Source of the DNA: an uncultured Mycoplasma sp.
Lineage (GTDB): Bacteria > Bacillota_I > Bacilli_A > RF39 > UBA660
Length of the DNA: 5,997 nt
Assembly: GCA_947388575.1 (NCBI GenBank)
Contig: CANDSI010000072.1
Coordinates: 1 to 5,997 of the forward strand
Direction of reading: 5' to 3'
Positions 5,438 through 5,997 of the stretch are shown here, piece after piece; the first letter of the stretch is position 1; each line of letters opens with the position of its first letter. The translations under genes and the position numbers were made by a program. The notes below the pieces were generated by a model that saw only the letters and a list, made by a program, of their open reading frames with translations, was not told the DNA's origin and made no database searches.

Positions 5438-5997
5438 GCTTGCTATTAGAAATGTAAAACGTAGTTTTAAAGATTATGCTATTTATTTGATTACGATAAC
5501 TTTGACTTTTGCTTTTATGTTTGCTTTTAATTTAATTACAACTTCAGAAGATGTATTAAATCTTAGTGAAGTTATGAGTAATTTTGAATTTGCTATGTAT
5601 TTTGTTAATGCTTTTGTCTTAGTAGCAGTTTGTTTTCTTATTAATTATACTACCAAGTTTATGTTTGAAAAGAGAAGTAGAGAATTTGGTACTTATATGA
5701 TACTAGGTATTAAAAAGAAGGAAATATCTAAAATATTTACTTTAGAAAATATTATTTTAGGTTTTTTATCACTTTTAATATCTATACCTATTGGTTATTT
5801 ATTTAGTTTGATTATGTCTTTTGTTATTATGAATATATTTGAATTACCTGAACTTGTTAAAATAAGTTTTAACTTAAAAGCAGTACTTTTACTATTTTTA
5901 TATTTTGGTATTATATATTTAATTGTCTTATTTTTATTAAGAAGAAGACTTAAAAAAATGAAAATAAATAATTTGATTCATTTGGAAAAACAAAATG
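5427..5997 (+). CDS. BceB-type FtsX-domain ABC permease (3' partial)
   Basis: The first 190 residues of a permease that continues past the right edge; BceB proteins are usually around 650 residues with ten membrane segments. From the GTG start the protein begins MLSKLAIRNVKRSFKDYAIY, the standard opening of BceB-like permeases. Four hydrophobic segments are visible near 18-38, 55-75, 107-133 and 150-171. Between the second and third lies the FtsX-like cytoplasmic motif KRSREFGTYMILGIKKKEI (82-100). The large extracellular domain that binds or senses the peptide would lie beyond the window. An alternative ATG at 5418 would add MFL but is poorly spaced from the ribosome binding site. The gene overlaps the ATPase by 11 bases, so the two are made together as one transporter in the cytoplasmic membrane. 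Confidence 0.9.
   Translation, partial: MLSKLAIRNVKRSFKDYAIYLITITLTFAFMFAFNLITTSEDVLNLSEVMSNFEFAMYFVNAFVLVAVCFLINYTTKFMFEKRSREFGTYMILGIKKKEISKIFTLENIILGFLSLLISIPIGYLFSLIMSFVIMNIFELPELVKISFNLKAVLLLFLYFGIIYLIVLFLLRRRLKKMKINNLIHLEKQN

Overview
The window is strongly A+T-rich, uses TAA for all four complete stops, reads TGG as Trp and carries strong GGAGG-type ribosome binding sites. This points to a low-GC Bacillota. The mix of an M6 metalloprotease with GLUG repeats and a C-terminal dockerin, a Cdd1-type helix-hairpin-helix protein, an ABC-F ATPase and a BceAB-type transporter would suit an anaerobic gut commensal (Erysipelotrichia- or Mollicutes-related, or a clostridial lineage). That placement is inference. 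All recognisable genes are on the + strand.

Layout. Positions 1-2621 hold the 3' part of a large secreted M6-family zinc metalloprotease. Its N-terminus lies before the window. The visible order is catalytic domain, beta-rich GLUG repeat region, Ig-like segment, a pre-dockerin domain and a two-repeat dockerin. A short AT-rich spacer with a 9-bp hairpin leads to an 83-residue Cdd1-family protein (2702-2953).

The next 100 bases (2954-3053) look non-coding but are the most interesting part. A strong ribosome binding site precedes a six-codon ORF (MRMIKD). After it come three 7-nt segments arranged as GGCATAA / TTATGCC / GGCATAA. The middle segment can pair with either copy, and the last copy overlaps the Shine-Dalgarno and abuts the ATG of the ABC-F gene (3054-4553). 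This has the architecture of a ribosome-sensing translational attenuator. The ABC-F gene ends in a clear intrinsic terminator (4561-4590).

A separate transcription unit follows. It has an extended -10 promoter (4628-4636), a weak partial palindrome, and a BceA-type ABC ATPase (ATG at 4670, end 5437). This overlaps by 11 bases the start of a BceB-type FtsX-domain permease (GTG at 5427) that runs off the right edge.

Functional reading: the left side is an extracellular protein-degrading enzyme able to dock on a cohesin partner. The right side is a pair of independently regulated systems of the kinds used against translation-targeting antibiotics (ABC-F) and cell-wall-targeting peptides (BceAB type). 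Their substrates cannot be read from sequence alone.
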